A stretch of 31,348 nucleotides of DNA from an uncultured Treponema sp. (GTDB lineage Bacteria > Spirochaetota > Spirochaetia > Treponematales > Treponemataceae): the NCBI GenBank assembly GCA_937885235.1, contig CAKZZK010000292.1, positions 1 through 31,348 of the forward strand, given 5' to 3'. Shown piece after piece: positions 23,863-31,348 of this stretch. The notes under the pieces were generated by a model. That model saw nothing but the letters and a program-made list of their open reading frames with translations. It did not search any database and had not been told where the DNA came from. Made by a program: the position numbers and the translations under genes. The stretch's first letter is position 1; every line of letters begins with the position of its first letter.

Positions 23863-24699
23863 ATGGCACACTGCATAGTGGCAGAAGCAGAAGAAATCTT
23901 GGATAAGGAATTCCCCGTACTGGACAAGGGCTTTGTGCGCCTTGTGGATTACTACGGCAGTGACCAGCGCATTGTGCAGTCAGCGCGGGTGTCCTACGGC
24001 GAGGGCACAAAGACAGTGAGCCAAGATGCCGCGCTCATAGACTACCTGCTGCGGCATCAGCACACATCTCCGTTTGAGCAGGTGGTGTTTACCTTTCATC
24101 TGAAAATGCCCATATTCGTGGCACGGCAGTGGGTGCGCCACCGCATGGGGCGGATGAACGAGGTTTCCGGCCGCTACAGCATCATGAAGGAAGAATTCTA
24201 TGTGCCGGAAGCAAACTGCGTTTCCGGTCAGTCCGCCAATAACAAGCAGGGACGGAACGACGAAGCGCTCCCCCCCGAACAGGCTGAAAAAATCCGCGCA
24301 GATTTTCAAGCGGGGCAAAAGACAGCTTACGAAACATACAGCGAGATGATAGAAGGCGGCCTCGCCCGAGAACTCGCCCGCATCAACCTGCCCCTTGCGC
24401 TCTACACGGAATTCTACTGGCAGATGGACCTGCACAACCTCTTCCACTTCCTCAAACTCAGGCTGGACTCCCATGCCCAGTACGAAATACGCGAGTACGC
24501 CAAGGTTCTGCTTGAAATGGTACGGAAAGTCTGTCCCCTCGCCACCGCCTCCTTCGAAAACGACATGGAGCAATCCGTCACCTTCACCGGCGAAGAAATG
24601 GAAGCACTCCGCGCCGTCCTCGAAGGCAAGGATAATCCCCTTAACGACAAAAAACTGAAACGCTTTCAAGAAAAAATAAAAACAGGTATACAGCTATAA
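23863..24699 (+). CDS. thyX: FAD-dependent thymidylate synthase (ThyX)
   Basis: Makes dTMP from dUMP using methylenetetrahydrofolate, FAD and NADPH, and replaces ThyA. It has the ThyX signature RHRX7S (RHRMGRMNEVSGRYS, Arg92 to Ser102), the HTSPFEQ motif (67-73), and the C-terminal RLDSHAQYEIREYA segment that lines the dUMP/FAD site. At 278 residues it is slightly longer than the minimal family (~220-250) because of a loop after residue 112 and a C-terminal lysine-rich tail. A G-run Shine-Dalgarno overlaps the stop of the DUF308 gene, 8 nt upstream. Confidence 0.97.
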   Translation: MAHCIVAEAEEILDKEFPVLDKGFVRLVDYYGSDQRIVQSARVSYGEGTKTVSQDAALIDYLLRHQHTSPFEQVVFTFHLKMPIFVARQWVRHRMGRMNEVSGRYSIMKEEFYVPEANCVSGQSANNKQGRNDEALPPEQAEKIRADFQAGQKTAYETYSEMIEGGLARELARINLPLALYTEFYWQMDLHNLFHFLKLRLDSHAQYEIREYAKVLLEMVRKVCPLATASFENDMEQSVTFTGEEMEALRAVLEGKDNPLNDKKLKRFQEKIKTGIQL

Positions 24700-24713
24700 T
24701 TTAGCACGGAATA

Positions 24714-24911
24714 CCCCAAAAAATCATTTTTGTGGACGAAACAGGGTTCCAAGGGGCAGTAGCCCCTGACCGTGCCGGGGAAGGGTGGGGTTTTAGGGGC
24801 AAAAAAATCAACGTTGATTTTTTTGCCCCTCGCTTCGGAAGTAGGCACATTTTTTATTGATAAAAAATGTGCCCGCCCCTAAATCAACGGGGGTACAGGG
24901 GCACTCCCCTG
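24714..24911. repeat. Cluster of perfect hairpins between convergent genes
   Basis: The 217-nt gap between thyX and the convergent 676-residue gene holds at least five inverted repeats. They are an A/T-stem hairpin (24714-24735), AGGGGC-AGTA-GCCCCT (24752-24767), a perfect loopless 36-bp palindrome (24795-24830), a 14-bp stem with 2-nt loop (24844-24873) and CAGGGG-CACT-CCCCTG (24896-24911). Some may act as bidirectional terminators. The palindrome has its A/T tracts inside the stem, as do the elements beside the chemoreceptor gene. The G-rich text looks like a dispersed intergenic repeat. Confidence 0.8.
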
Positions 24912-24916
24912 TATTA

Positions 24917-26947
24917 TTACCCTTTTTTACTTGCAATAGCCTTTTTAACCGAAGCAGCGAAGAGCTGGTTTTGGTCGTTCCGCATAGGCACAGAAAATTC
25001 CGGTGCCCCGTCTTTTTCCGATATGCGGTAGATAATCGATGTATCCGTGGTGTACACAGGACTTGACGGATTGTTTATCCACCAGTCAAGCACCGCCATG
25101 ATGAGCAGCGTATACTTGAGCAGATTGGCATTGGTGGCATTTGTGGACTCATCATCCTTCTTTGCCCCGAGCAACACATCAAGACGCTTGGAAACCGTAT
25201 TGGGAACGTCAAACACATAGCGGTCCCACGGATTGGTAATGCCGAGCACCGGCTTCCTGCCCGCCTGATTTTCATCGATGCGCCTGACCAACGTTGTAAA
25301 GAGCGTCCGCATGTAGTCAGTGCGGGCATAGAGCGGCTTATACTTGCTGTCGTTTACGGGCTTTGTCAGCGTAGGTGCGTTGAACTTGTAATAGGGGAAG
25401 AAGTAATACTTCTGCTTCCAGAGCATATTGTTGATGGACTCCTTGCCGTACTGTGAGGAAGGATAGTCCTTCTGGGAATATGCCGCATTCACAAAGGGAC
25501 GCAGATAGTCACCATATTTCTTGTCAAACAAATCTTCCCGATAATAGCTCCACTCAGAGAAAACCTCCGAAAGGTCATCCGTCATATCCACAAGCGAGTC
25601 ATCCGCCGTAAAATTGAAAGCGATGTTGCGGCAGCCTTGGAAGAGGTCTTCTAGGATGCGGATGAGCACCAGAGTCACCTGCAGGCCATTGCGCGGGCTC
25701 AGCGTATTGAAGCCGTCGTTGAACTTGTAGAGCGGCTGGAAATACGGGAACATATCGGGATAGCTTTCCAAATTCGTGAAGCCTGCCTCGGGGAAAAGCT
25801 GCTCCAGTATCTGGAAGCCCGCGAGCACAATGTCGTCCTTTTCGCCCGCAACGTGGCGCTTTGACTTTTGCTCCTCTTCCTCCTTCTCTTCGGTTTTCTC
25901 TTCTTCTTCCTCGCCCTCGGCAGCCTGCTTCTTCTTTTTTTCAGGAACGAGGAGGTCGAACTTCGTGAGGTTTACGAATTTCAATATCTGAGACACCTGC
26001 GCCATAAAGAAGCGGGGAAATTCCACATACTCGGTGGCGCACATACGCATCAGCAGGGGGTACATGCCCTTGATGAGCTGGTCATGTACATAGAGCCATT
26101 CGGTGATAGCCTGCTTGGCAAGTTTCTGCGCCTTTCCCTTGCCAATCTTTGTGCTTGCGTTTTCGGAAATATCCGAGAAAATCTCCTTGATGAGCACGGG
26201 AATTTTCTGTTCGCCTATATAATATATAGTAAGAAGTTGCCTGTAAACTGCCTGTACAAAGGGAACGAGCGAGGCTATGGTCAGGTTGTCAGACTGTGCT
26301 TCAAGTTCAAGCTGCATCGCCTTGATGTTATGTATGGCCCACTTTCCCACAGTGCGGAGGAATTTAAATTTAAGCTCAGTGTCCGTGGCAATCTTTGCCT
26401 TGTACGTGTCGGGAGAAATCTGGATAAAGGTCTTTATGGTGCCCACAAAGCTTTGCAGGTGCTCAACGCTCGATTTAAGCGTGTGCGTTACGAATTCCCG
26501 CATCACCTTCCTGCGGTTTCTGGACGACATCCGGTAGAGAAAGTTGAAGACCCCGTAATTAGGCTTAATGCCGTATTCGGGAGACATCATCAGCTCGTCT
26601 ATCAGCTTAAGGTCATGGGAAGACATAGGGGGAAGCCCCTCATCGTCAATGCGTATCTTGGAAGCTACCGTGGACTGGCTTGATGAAGCGGACTGCGCCC
26701 CCGTGGAAGCGGCATTCCCCGCCGCCCCCTGTGCTCCAGAGGAAGAACGGGATGAGCGCACCACCTTGCTGTGGCGCGGGGCACGGCGCGGCATATTCGA
26801 CGTGTCTACGGGTTCCGCCCGCTCCGGCAGCACCTCGCCGCCGAGCTTTCTTTGCATCTCCTTTGCTTCTTCCGCATCAATAGGCCCGATGTTTTTTCTG
26901 GTGTTGTCCAGAGTGCCAGGGGCAAAAGAACGGTTGTTATCAGCCAT
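24917..26947 (-). CDS. 676-residue protein of unknown function, probably spirochaete-restricted
   Basis: I do not recognise a domain. Residues 1-100 are low-complexity and probably disordered (Ser/Ala/Gln-rich). From about 105 the protein is mainly helical and soluble, with no signal peptide or membrane helix. A highly charged Lys/Glu linker (about 336-366) splits it into two parts. The C-terminal part is rich in Tyr, Phe and Asp (SEWSYYREDLFDKKYGDYLRP split by turns) and ends in a Lys-rich tail. The mix suggests a cytoplasmic scaffold or filament-like protein. The length is close to that of treponemal cytoplasmic filament protein CfpA (~678), but I cannot confirm identity from memory. GAGGAG precedes the ATG. 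It lies 10 nt after the DUF2804 gene, in one operon. Confidence 0.6.
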   Translation of the reverse strand: MADNNRSFAPGTLDNTRKNIGPIDAEEAKEMQRKLGGEVLPERAEPVDTSNMPRRAPRHSKVVRSSRSSSGAQGAAGNAASTGAQSASSSQSTVASKIRIDDEGLPPMSSHDLKLIDELMMSPEYGIKPNYGVFNFLYRMSSRNRRKVMREFVTHTLKSSVEHLQSFVGTIKTFIQISPDTYKAKIATDTELKFKFLRTVGKWAIHNIKAMQLELEAQSDNLTIASLVPFVQAVYRQLLTIYYIGEQKIPVLIKEIFSDISENASTKIGKGKAQKLAKQAITEWLYVHDQLIKGMYPLLMRMCATEYVEFPRFFMAQVSQILKFVNLTKFDLLVPEKKKKQAAEGEEEEEKTEEKEEEEQKSKRHVAGEKDDIVLAGFQILEQLFPEAGFTNLESYPDMFPYFQPLYKFNDGFNTLSPRNGLQVTLVLIRILEDLFQGCRNIAFNFTADDSLVDMTDDLSEVFSEWSYYREDLFDKKYGDYLRPFVNAAYSQKDYPSSQYGKESINNMLWKQKYYFFPYYKFNAPTLTKPVNDSKYKPLYARTDYMRTLFTTLVRRIDENQAGRKPVLGITNPWDRYVFDVPNTVSKRLDVLLGAKKDDESTNATNANLLKYTLLIMAVLDWWINNPSSPVYTTDTSIIYRISEKDGAPEFSVPMRNDQNQLFAASVKKAIASKKG

Positions 26948-26957
26948 ACGACTCCTC

Positions 26958-28034
26958 TTACAAGCGAATCAGGTACTTCTTGGAAATTCCCGGCAGCGTG
27001 CGGAAAGAGACTTTCTCCTTTTCCGCCGTCAGCAGGGTGCCCTCAAAAGTGCCATATATTGTATGATATTCAGAACGCAGGATGAACGCGCTGACAACAT
27101 TGGGGTTTTCCGAAACCGGAGTGAACTCTAAATCCACCATGTTCTCTGTATCCTGAATAATCCATTTTTTCATAGTGCCGTAGGGGTGCGTGATGCGCAC
27201 CGGAGGCAAGGGGGTAGCCTTGCCGTTGTAAAACAGCACGTTGGTGTTGTAGGCCTCGCTTTCCACCGCGTCCTGCGACGTCACCTGCAGGCGAAAGCCA
27301 ATCTGGCAGCCGTTTACCAAGCCAAAGCCCGTCACAAATTCACCGTGCGTGCGGAACTTCATGTACGTGCGGCTGATGTCCAGAAACGCCGTTCCTTCGG
27401 TGTCGGGCATGGTCTTGAGCTGCGTCTGCGGCGACTGGCGGTCAAAAAGCGTGACGGCACCGTGGAGCGGCAGCACGGTGATGTAGTGCGCAGAGCACCG
27501 GCGGATTGTCGGCGCAGGCATAACGGCGGTCAGTTCCCCTGCCTGCGGCGAGTCAAAGGAAGCGAGCAGTGCGCCGTTTGAGCCGGGGCGAACGCTGTTC
27601 CCCCTCAGGTTGAAAAGCACAGAAAGCTTGTTGTGTGCACGGTCCCAGCTTATCCGCGTGTAGCGCCGTTTATTGTAGTTTGCCGTGATAGCCACATCCA
27701 GATTGTGCGGAACAAAGCGCTTCCGCGGCCCCATCACCGAGCGGTAGACGAAGCGCTGCTTTGTCACCATATTCCAAAAACAGATTTCGGCGAAACCAAA
27801 CACCTTTGCATCGAAGAATTCCACGCAGCCCGTGTATTCTCCGAGGGTGAAAAAATAAGAAAGGCGGCTCTTGATACGCAGGTTGGTGATAAACACCGGC
27901 AGCGGCACGATTGCATAGGGGCTCTTTACCCCCCGTATGTCCAGCCGCTTGGGATGTCCGCTGAAAGTGCCGAATACGGGCTTCCCCTGCCGGACAAAGC
28001 TCTCGGGACACTCTTTGACTTGCCTTGTATACAA
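26958..28034 (-). CDS. DUF2804 family protein
   Basis: A 358-residue protein that resembles DUF2804 proteins. Recognisable parts are a central FFDAKVFGFAEICFWNMVT segment, a long beta-rich middle (RRCSAHYITVLPLHGAVTLF, FVTGFGLVNGCQIGFRLQ) and the C-terminal VDLEFTPVSENPN and YGTFEGTL motifs. No signal peptide is seen. The biochemical role of the family is unknown; the fold resembles carotenoid/lipid-binding-like beta barrels, which is inference. The start is TTG at 28034, supported by GAGG 5-6 nt upstream and by a promoter just beyond; there is no ATG at the right place. It is the first gene of an operon with the 676-residue protein. Confidence 0.7.
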   Translation of the reverse strand: MYTRQVKECPESFVRQGKPVFGTFSGHPKRLDIRGVKSPYAIVPLPVFITNLRIKSRLSYFFTLGEYTGCVEFFDAKVFGFAEICFWNMVTKQRFVYRSVMGPRKRFVPHNLDVAITANYNKRRYTRISWDRAHNKLSVLFNLRGNSVRPGSNGALLASFDSPQAGELTAVMPAPTIRRCSAHYITVLPLHGAVTLFDRQSPQTQLKTMPDTEGTAFLDISRTYMKFRTHGEFVTGFGLVNGCQIGFRLQVTSQDAVESEAYNTNVLFYNGKATPLPPVRITHPYGTMKKWIIQDTENMVDLEFTPVSENPNVVSAFILRSEYHTIYGTFEGTLLTAEKEKVSFRTLPGISKKYLIRL

Positions 28035-28059
28035 AACTACCTCGATACTATTATCGAAT

Positions 28060-28087
28060 ATTATACTTGAATTCTTAATCGTGTAAA
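28060..28087 (-). promoter_or_regulatory. Promoter of the DUF2804 operon
   Basis: On the minus strand TTTACA (28082-28087), a 16-nt spacer and a perfect TATAAT (28060-28065), about 25 nt before the TTG start codon. It supports the unusual start choice of the downstream gene. Confidence 0.75.
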
Positions 28088-28149
28088 GGACTGCGGAAAT
28101 CCTCCGCCCGCATGTAACCTTCGCCGCCGTTTTTTGTTTACTCTATGCT

Positions 28150-28890
28150 ATGAATAAGGGAAAATTTATCTATTCGCTTGTTTATCTTACGATACTCTTT
28201 TCGCTTTCGGGCTGCTCTGCCGCCATAGGCATCAAGGCATGCCCTGACCGCAGCTCTTCCATAGAGCTGAGCATGAGCATGGGCGACGCGCTTGCAGACA
28301 CCTTGCAGTCTATGCTCAGCATGAATGGCGATAGCAGCACAGACGGCGTTTTTTCGGCGGCAAGCATGGAAAAAGTGAAGCTTGCCTTTGAAGGAGGGGA
28401 TTTTACCGATGTGGCTCTGTCATCGCCTTCCGCTTCCTCGCTTTTGCTTTCAGGCAGAATAAAGCCCGCTGAAGAGCAGCGCGTGCTTTCGGGCAGCAAC
28501 ATCAAGGTCGCAAACCTCATCACCTGCACCAGCTCCTCGCTGACCGTCATCCTCTCTCCCGAGATAATCTCCCAGCTTGCGGCGGCGCTGCCTGAGGAAA
28601 GCAGCTCCTACCTCGGACTCTTCATGGCTCCCGTCTTTACGGGGGAAGCGATGTCCGCTGAAGAATACCGAGAGCTCATCTCTGCCGTCTACGGAGAGGA
28701 ACTTGCCCGCGAGCTTGATAAATCCTCGCTCAGGATAACGCTTGAACCTCCCGATGACAAGAAAATTCAGCAGGCATCGCTGTCGGGAACAGAGCGCGCC
28801 CGCACCTCTGGGGAAAAGGCATCTTTCAGCATTCCGCTCATCGAATTTTTCACCCTCTCCTCGCCGCGCACATTCAGCATCAGCTGGTAA
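28150..28890 (+). CDS. Predicted lipoprotein of unknown function, Ser-rich
   Basis: A 246-residue protein with a signal peptide ending in the lipobox LSGC (Cys22). After the Cys comes a Ser/Met/Asp-rich helical stretch (SSSIELSMSMGDALADTLQS). A middle region follows (VALSSPSASSLLLSGRIKP), then SLTVILSPEIISQLAAALPEES, which looks like an alpha/beta domain. The end is Ser/Thr-rich. I recognise no family. No Shine-Dalgarno is visible before the ATG. A TATGCT abuts the start codon, but no -35 was found. It converges on slyX with 3 nt between stops. Confidence 0.8.
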   Translation: MNKGKFIYSLVYLTILFSLSGCSAAIGIKACPDRSSSIELSMSMGDALADTLQSMLSMNGDSSTDGVFSAASMEKVKLAFEGGDFTDVALSSPSASSLLLSGRIKPAEEQRVLSGSNIKVANLITCTSSSLTVILSPEIISQLAAALPEESSSYLGLFMAPVFTGEAMSAEEYRELISAVYGEELARELDKSSLRITLEPPDDKKIQQASLSGTERARTSGEKASFSIPLIEFFTLSSPRTFSISW

Positions 28891-28893
28891 AAG

Positions 28894-29106
28894 TCAGTAG
28901 TGGGGCGGCTTCCTGTTGGGAATGTCGCCCTCCAGCAGCTCTGCCATGTCGCCTATTTTCTGCGCGAGGAGCTGATTTTCCTTCCTGAGCCGTTCAAGAA
29001 GCTCCGTGTGCTCCACGGAGACTTCCTGCAGCTGATTTAAGAAATCTTCCAAGTAGGCAAGCTTTGTTTCCACTGAAATAAAGCGCTCTTCCGTCTCCCT
29101 GTCCAT
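28894..29106 (-). CDS. slyX: SlyX family protein
   Basis: A 70-residue coiled-coil protein, MDRETEERFISVETKLAYLE at the start and an amphipathic heptad pattern to about 58. The tail RKPPHY is the SlyX signature ending (PPHY). The function of SlyX is not known; in E. coli it lies next to the prolyl isomerase slyD. I chose the ATG at 29106 over a TTG at 29109. It lies 8 nt after the beta-CASP nuclease gene and is probably co-transcribed with it. Confidence 0.9.
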   Translation of the reverse strand: MDRETEERFISVETKLAYLEDFLNQLQEVSVEHTELLERLRKENQLLAQKIGDMAELLEGDIPNRKPPHY

Positions 29107-29114
29107 CAAGCGTC

Positions 29115-30677
29115 TCAGTCCAGCGTGTAGCTTTCGCCGTATTTGACAATCTCTACGTCTTTGTAGCCGTTCTCGTTCAGGTACTGCTTGAAGAAGTCTT
29201 GGGCCTCTTTTTCGCCGTGCACAAGGAAGATTTTCTTCAGCCTGCTCGTGTCAAGGCTGTTCAGCCACGCGGTGGACTCCTTGTAATCTGCGTGGGCGCT
29301 GAATGCATTGATTGCCTCCACGTCCGCCTGCACCTTGTACTGGTCTCCAAGAATGCGCACCTCTTTTGCCCCGTCCTTGAGCTTGCGCCCCAGCGTGTTT
29401 TCCGCCATGTAGCCGACAAGCAGGACAATGTTGTTCGGGTTGGAGATGTTGTTTGCAAGGTGATGGAGCACGCGCCCCGCCTCGCACATACCGTCCGCGC
29501 TGATGATTATCATTGGTCCGGACTTCTTGTTCAGTTCCTTGGATTCCTCCACGCTCGTAATCGTGGTGAGCGCGCCAAAGCCGAAGGGATTTTTGTGGTG
29601 GCGCAGAAACGCCTCGTTTGTCTCTTCGTCATAGCATTCGGGGTGCAGCTGGAAGATGCCGGTGGCGTTTGCCGCCATGGGGCTGTCCACATAGATGGGA
29701 ATCTGGGGAATTTTCCTCTGGTCAACGAGCAGGTGGAGCTGGTACACAAGCTCCTGCGCGCGCTCGATGGCAAAGGAGGGAATGATGATTTTACCCTTGC
29801 GGTCAACAGCCCGCCGTACCAGGCGCACCAAAACATCGAGGGCAAGCTTCTGGTCGTCATGCAGGCGGTCGCCATAAGTGCTTTCCATGAAGATATAGTC
29901 AGGAGCAGGCATATCGGTAGCGGGATCCCGCACGATGGGCTTGCCGGGGCGTCCAAGGTCCCCCGTGTAGAGAATGCGGATTTCATCAGACGGAGCCCCG
30001 CGGAGCGCGTCTTCCCCGCTCACAACGCTGCCCTTCTTGACGACGCTTTCCGCAGGAGCGGGGCTGAAAAGCCTGTGCCAGAGCCTCCTCCTGCCCGTGC
30101 CAAGCCCGCCGGAAACCTTCCCGCTCACGGGATTTTTGCGCTGTCCGGTGATGGTGATATAGGCAAAGGCGCTCCCCAGTATGTGCCCGCCGTCAAAGAA
30201 TTCCAGCTGTACGTCAGGTGCAATGTACATCTGGCGGTTATAGCTGAGGGAGACAATCTGGTTTGCCGCCTTTACGCAGTCGTCTTCGGTGAAGAGCGGT
30301 CGCCAGCTGAATTTTTCCCCTTTTTTCTTTGCCTGCTTGCGGAGGTATTCGGCATCCCGCGCCTGAATCCTCGCGCTGTCCATCATCACGATGTTTGCAA
30401 GGTCCCGCGTGGCAGGGGTGGCATAGATATTTCCCTGATAACCGTTCTTGGTGAGTATGGGAAGCAGCCCGCAGTGGTCGTAATGGGCGTGCGTCAGGAT
30501 GACGCTTTCTATCTTGTCCGGTGCAAAGTCAAAATCTCGGTTCTTTTTGTCAGACTCAGCACGTTTGCCCTGAAAAGCGCCGCAGTCTATCATAAAGCTC
30601 CGGCCATCCACTTCAAAAATATGCTTGCTGCCCGTCACTTCCTGTGCCGCACCCAATGAATAACACGTTACGCTCAT
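29115..30677 (-). CDS. Metallo-beta-lactamase/beta-CASP RNA nuclease with extra insertion
   Basis: A 520-residue cytoplasmic enzyme of the beta-CASP family, RNA-processing exo/endonucleases related to CPSF73 and RNase J. The metal-binding motifs are visible: LTHAHYDHCG (61-70), H165 in GGHILGSA, D240 in YTGDLGRPG, and the beta-CASP motifs FMESTYGDR, SADGMCEAGRVLHH and FSAHADY. The Zn ligands therefore look complete. Residues 178-231 form an additional basic, Ser/Gly/Arg-rich segment (RRRLWHRLF) between the third ligand and the Asp240 strand, where relatives have a short turn. AGGAGG precedes the ATG, with a strong promoter further upstream. slyX follows 8 nt downstream. Confidence 0.94.
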   Translation of the reverse strand: MSVTCYSLGAAQEVTGSKHIFEVDGRSFMIDCGAFQGKRAESDKKNRDFDFAPDKIESVILTHAHYDHCGLLPILTKNGYQGNIYATPATRDLANIVMMDSARIQARDAEYLRKQAKKKGEKFSWRPLFTEDDCVKAANQIVSLSYNRQMYIAPDVQLEFFDGGHILGSAFAYITITGQRKNPVSGKVSGGLGTGRRRLWHRLFSPAPAESVVKKGSVVSGEDALRGAPSDEIRILYTGDLGRPGKPIVRDPATDMPAPDYIFMESTYGDRLHDDQKLALDVLVRLVRRAVDRKGKIIIPSFAIERAQELVYQLHLLVDQRKIPQIPIYVDSPMAANATGIFQLHPECYDEETNEAFLRHHKNPFGFGALTTITSVEESKELNKKSGPMIIISADGMCEAGRVLHHLANNISNPNNIVLLVGYMAENTLGRKLKDGAKEVRILGDQYKVQADVEAINAFSAHADYKESTAWLNSLDTSRLKKIFLVHGEKEAQDFFKQYLNENGYKDVEIVKYGESYTLD

Positions 30678-30695
30678 GGCTAACCTCCTGTCTTA

Positions 30696-30724
30696 ATTAT
30701 AAAGCAGGACGGAGAATTTCACAA
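30696..30724 (-). promoter_or_regulatory. Promoter of the beta-CASP nuclease gene
   Basis: On the minus strand TTGTGA (30719-30724), a 17-nt spacer and a perfect TATAAT (30696-30701), in the 55-nt gap after the NlpC/P60 stop. The expected start lies just before the AGGAGG that precedes the nuclease ATG. Confidence 0.7.
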
Positions 30725-30732
30725 ATAAAATT

Positions 30733-31233
30733 TTACTTTGACGGTGGCAGCACCCTCCCCCAGCCTGCCAGATGGCTTTTCCAGTAGTTTTCGTCAATCG
30801 CGCTGATGATGACACCTGTCTCCGGTCCATCGCTTGCGGCGTGGATAAAGAGGCGCTTTTTGTTGAATTTGCCCTCCCCGTGGTAAAGCCCCAGATAGAT
30901 GCCGACATGGGAGATTTTTCCTGAGCTTGTGGTCTTGAAAAACATCAGGTCCCCGGGTTCCCGCTCTTTTTCTTCTATTATATCTACACTGTCGTAGATA
31001 TCCTGCGAGCTTGCAGGCAGCTGGATGTCAACCGCGTTGTTGAAGGTATAGCGCACATAGCCCGAGCAGTCAAAGCCGGTAGGTGTCTTTCCCGCATACA
31101 GGTAGGGCGTGCCGCGAAGCTCAAGCGCAAAGTCTATGAGCTTCTGCCTTTCCCCCGTGACTTTCGGCGCCGCATAGCAGGCAAGGGGAATGAGAGAGAG
31201 GAGGAGAATCAGTGAGCGTACCATGTGTTTCAT
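30733..31233 (-). CDS. NlpC/P60-family cell-wall peptidase
   Basis: A 166-residue exported hydrolase. The N-terminus is a signal peptide ending near CYAAP; a Cys19 with a poor lipobox makes lipidation possible but unlikely. The NlpC/P60 catalytic core has the nucleophile Cys56 in GFDCSGYVRYTF, His109 in ISHVGIYLG and the third residue His131 in FIHAAS. Such enzymes cut gamma-D-Glu-diamino-acid bonds in peptidoglycan peptides. The lack of SH3 or LysM repeats makes it a minimal single-domain form. I chose the ATG at 31233; an overlapping GTG at 31236 adds one residue. Shine-Dalgarno pairing is weak (GAAG). A separate promoter follows for the next gene. Confidence 0.92.
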   Translation of the reverse strand: MKHMVRSLILLLSLIPLACYAAPKVTGERQKLIDFALELRGTPYLYAGKTPTGFDCSGYVRYTFNNAVDIQLPASSQDIYDSVDIIEEKEREPGDLMFFKTTSSGKISHVGIYLGLYHGEGKFNKKRLFIHAASDGPETGVIISAIDENYWKSHLAGWGRVLPPSK

Positions 31234-31291
31234 CACTTCTATTTTCGGAAGATGCGGCAGTGTGCTTTATCGGCGATACAGGCTCCCATGC

Positions 31292-31348
31292 CTCGTAGTC
31301 AAGGCTTCTACGTTCCGTAATAAAGGCTTCTAGGTTTCCTAGTAAAGG
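31292..31348. repeat. 22-bp tandem repeat whose units form hairpins, running off the window
   Basis: Two full 22-bp units (31301-31322 and 31323-31344) begin AAGGCTTCTA and end TA. They are preceded by part of a degenerate unit and followed by the first 4 bp of another. Each unit contains a short stem: CTACG-type TACG-TTC-CGTA in the first and CTAGG-TTT-CCTAG in the second. The paired positions 11 and 17 are C/G in one unit and G/C in the other. The total array length cannot be seen. The remaining 31237-31291 holds no recognised feature. Confidence 0.7.

Noticed and set aside
28100..28149. Leaderless start for the lipoprotein at 28150
   Set aside because: The only -10-like box (TATGCT) abuts the ATG directly, so transcription would begin inside the gene. 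No -35 is found.
29199..30659. A 486-codon open frame on the plus strand
   Set aside because: It is antisense to the beta-CASP nuclease, whose metal-binding motifs prove the minus-strand reading. The plus-strand product has no recognisable domain.
31292..31348. A CRISPR array at the right edge
   Set aside because: The 22-bp units follow one another with no spacers, so this is a tandem repeat and not a repeat-spacer array.

Overview
The window looks like part of a spirochaete chromosome, most likely a gut or rumen Treponema. I judged this from recognised proteins, not from a search. The grounds are several spirochaete-style lipoproteins, a single-chain PurL of the clostridial/treponemal type, an oligopeptide importer whose permease and ATPases carry extra insertions, a 676-residue protein paired with a DUF2804 protein, and a cytoplasmic GH8 exo-oligoxylanase that fits a plant-fibre habitat. 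Genes are packed tightly, often with ATGA or GTGA overlaps. I see no rRNA, tRNA, CRISPR array, transposase or phage gene.

Layout. 1-6301 (minus): an operon purL > thioredoxin-fold lipoprotein > CNNM/HlyC-type CBS protein > second CNNM protein, which runs off the left edge. 6302-8815: a predicted amino-acid chemoreceptor with its own strong promoter, flanked by two copies, in opposite orientation, of a ~90 bp hairpin element. 8846-10018 (plus): a GH8 gene with its own promoter. 10015-12728 (minus): the classic dnaX-ybaB-recR replication/repair operon. 12778-14157: a LysR regulator divergent from a DUF805 membrane protein, with dyad-rich operator-like DNA between them. 14238-15053: an orphan lipoprotein. 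15050-22162 (minus): oppABCDF plus a small membrane protein. 22325-23854: an outer-membrane barrel with a long, possibly structured leader, divergent from an HdeD-like DUF308 protein that is followed by thyX. 24700-24916: a cluster of perfect hairpins between convergent genes. 24917-28034 (minus): the DUF2804 / 676-residue protein pair. 28150-28890: a lipoprotein. 28894-31233 (minus): an NlpC/P60 hydrolase, a beta-CASP metallo-beta-lactamase nuclease and SlyX. 31292-31348: the start of a 22-bp tandem repeat whose units form hairpins.

How the genes work together. The import and sensing genes (Opp importer, amino-acid-type chemoreceptor) and the xylo-oligosaccharide enzyme suggest a chemotactic cell living on peptides and plant oligosaccharides. 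The rest is housekeeping: purine and thymidylate synthesis, recombination, RNA processing and envelope maintenance.

Most notable observations: (1) the GH8 protein aligns along its length with Bacillus halodurans Rex but has His where Rex has its catalytic base Asp263; (2) the paired hairpin elements around the chemoreceptor show a compensatory stem change; (3) the right-edge tandem repeat shows a compensatory stem change; (4) purL and dnaX have -10 hexamers placed for leaderless mRNAs; (5) the thioredoxin-fold lipoprotein in the purL operon lacks both active-site cysteines.
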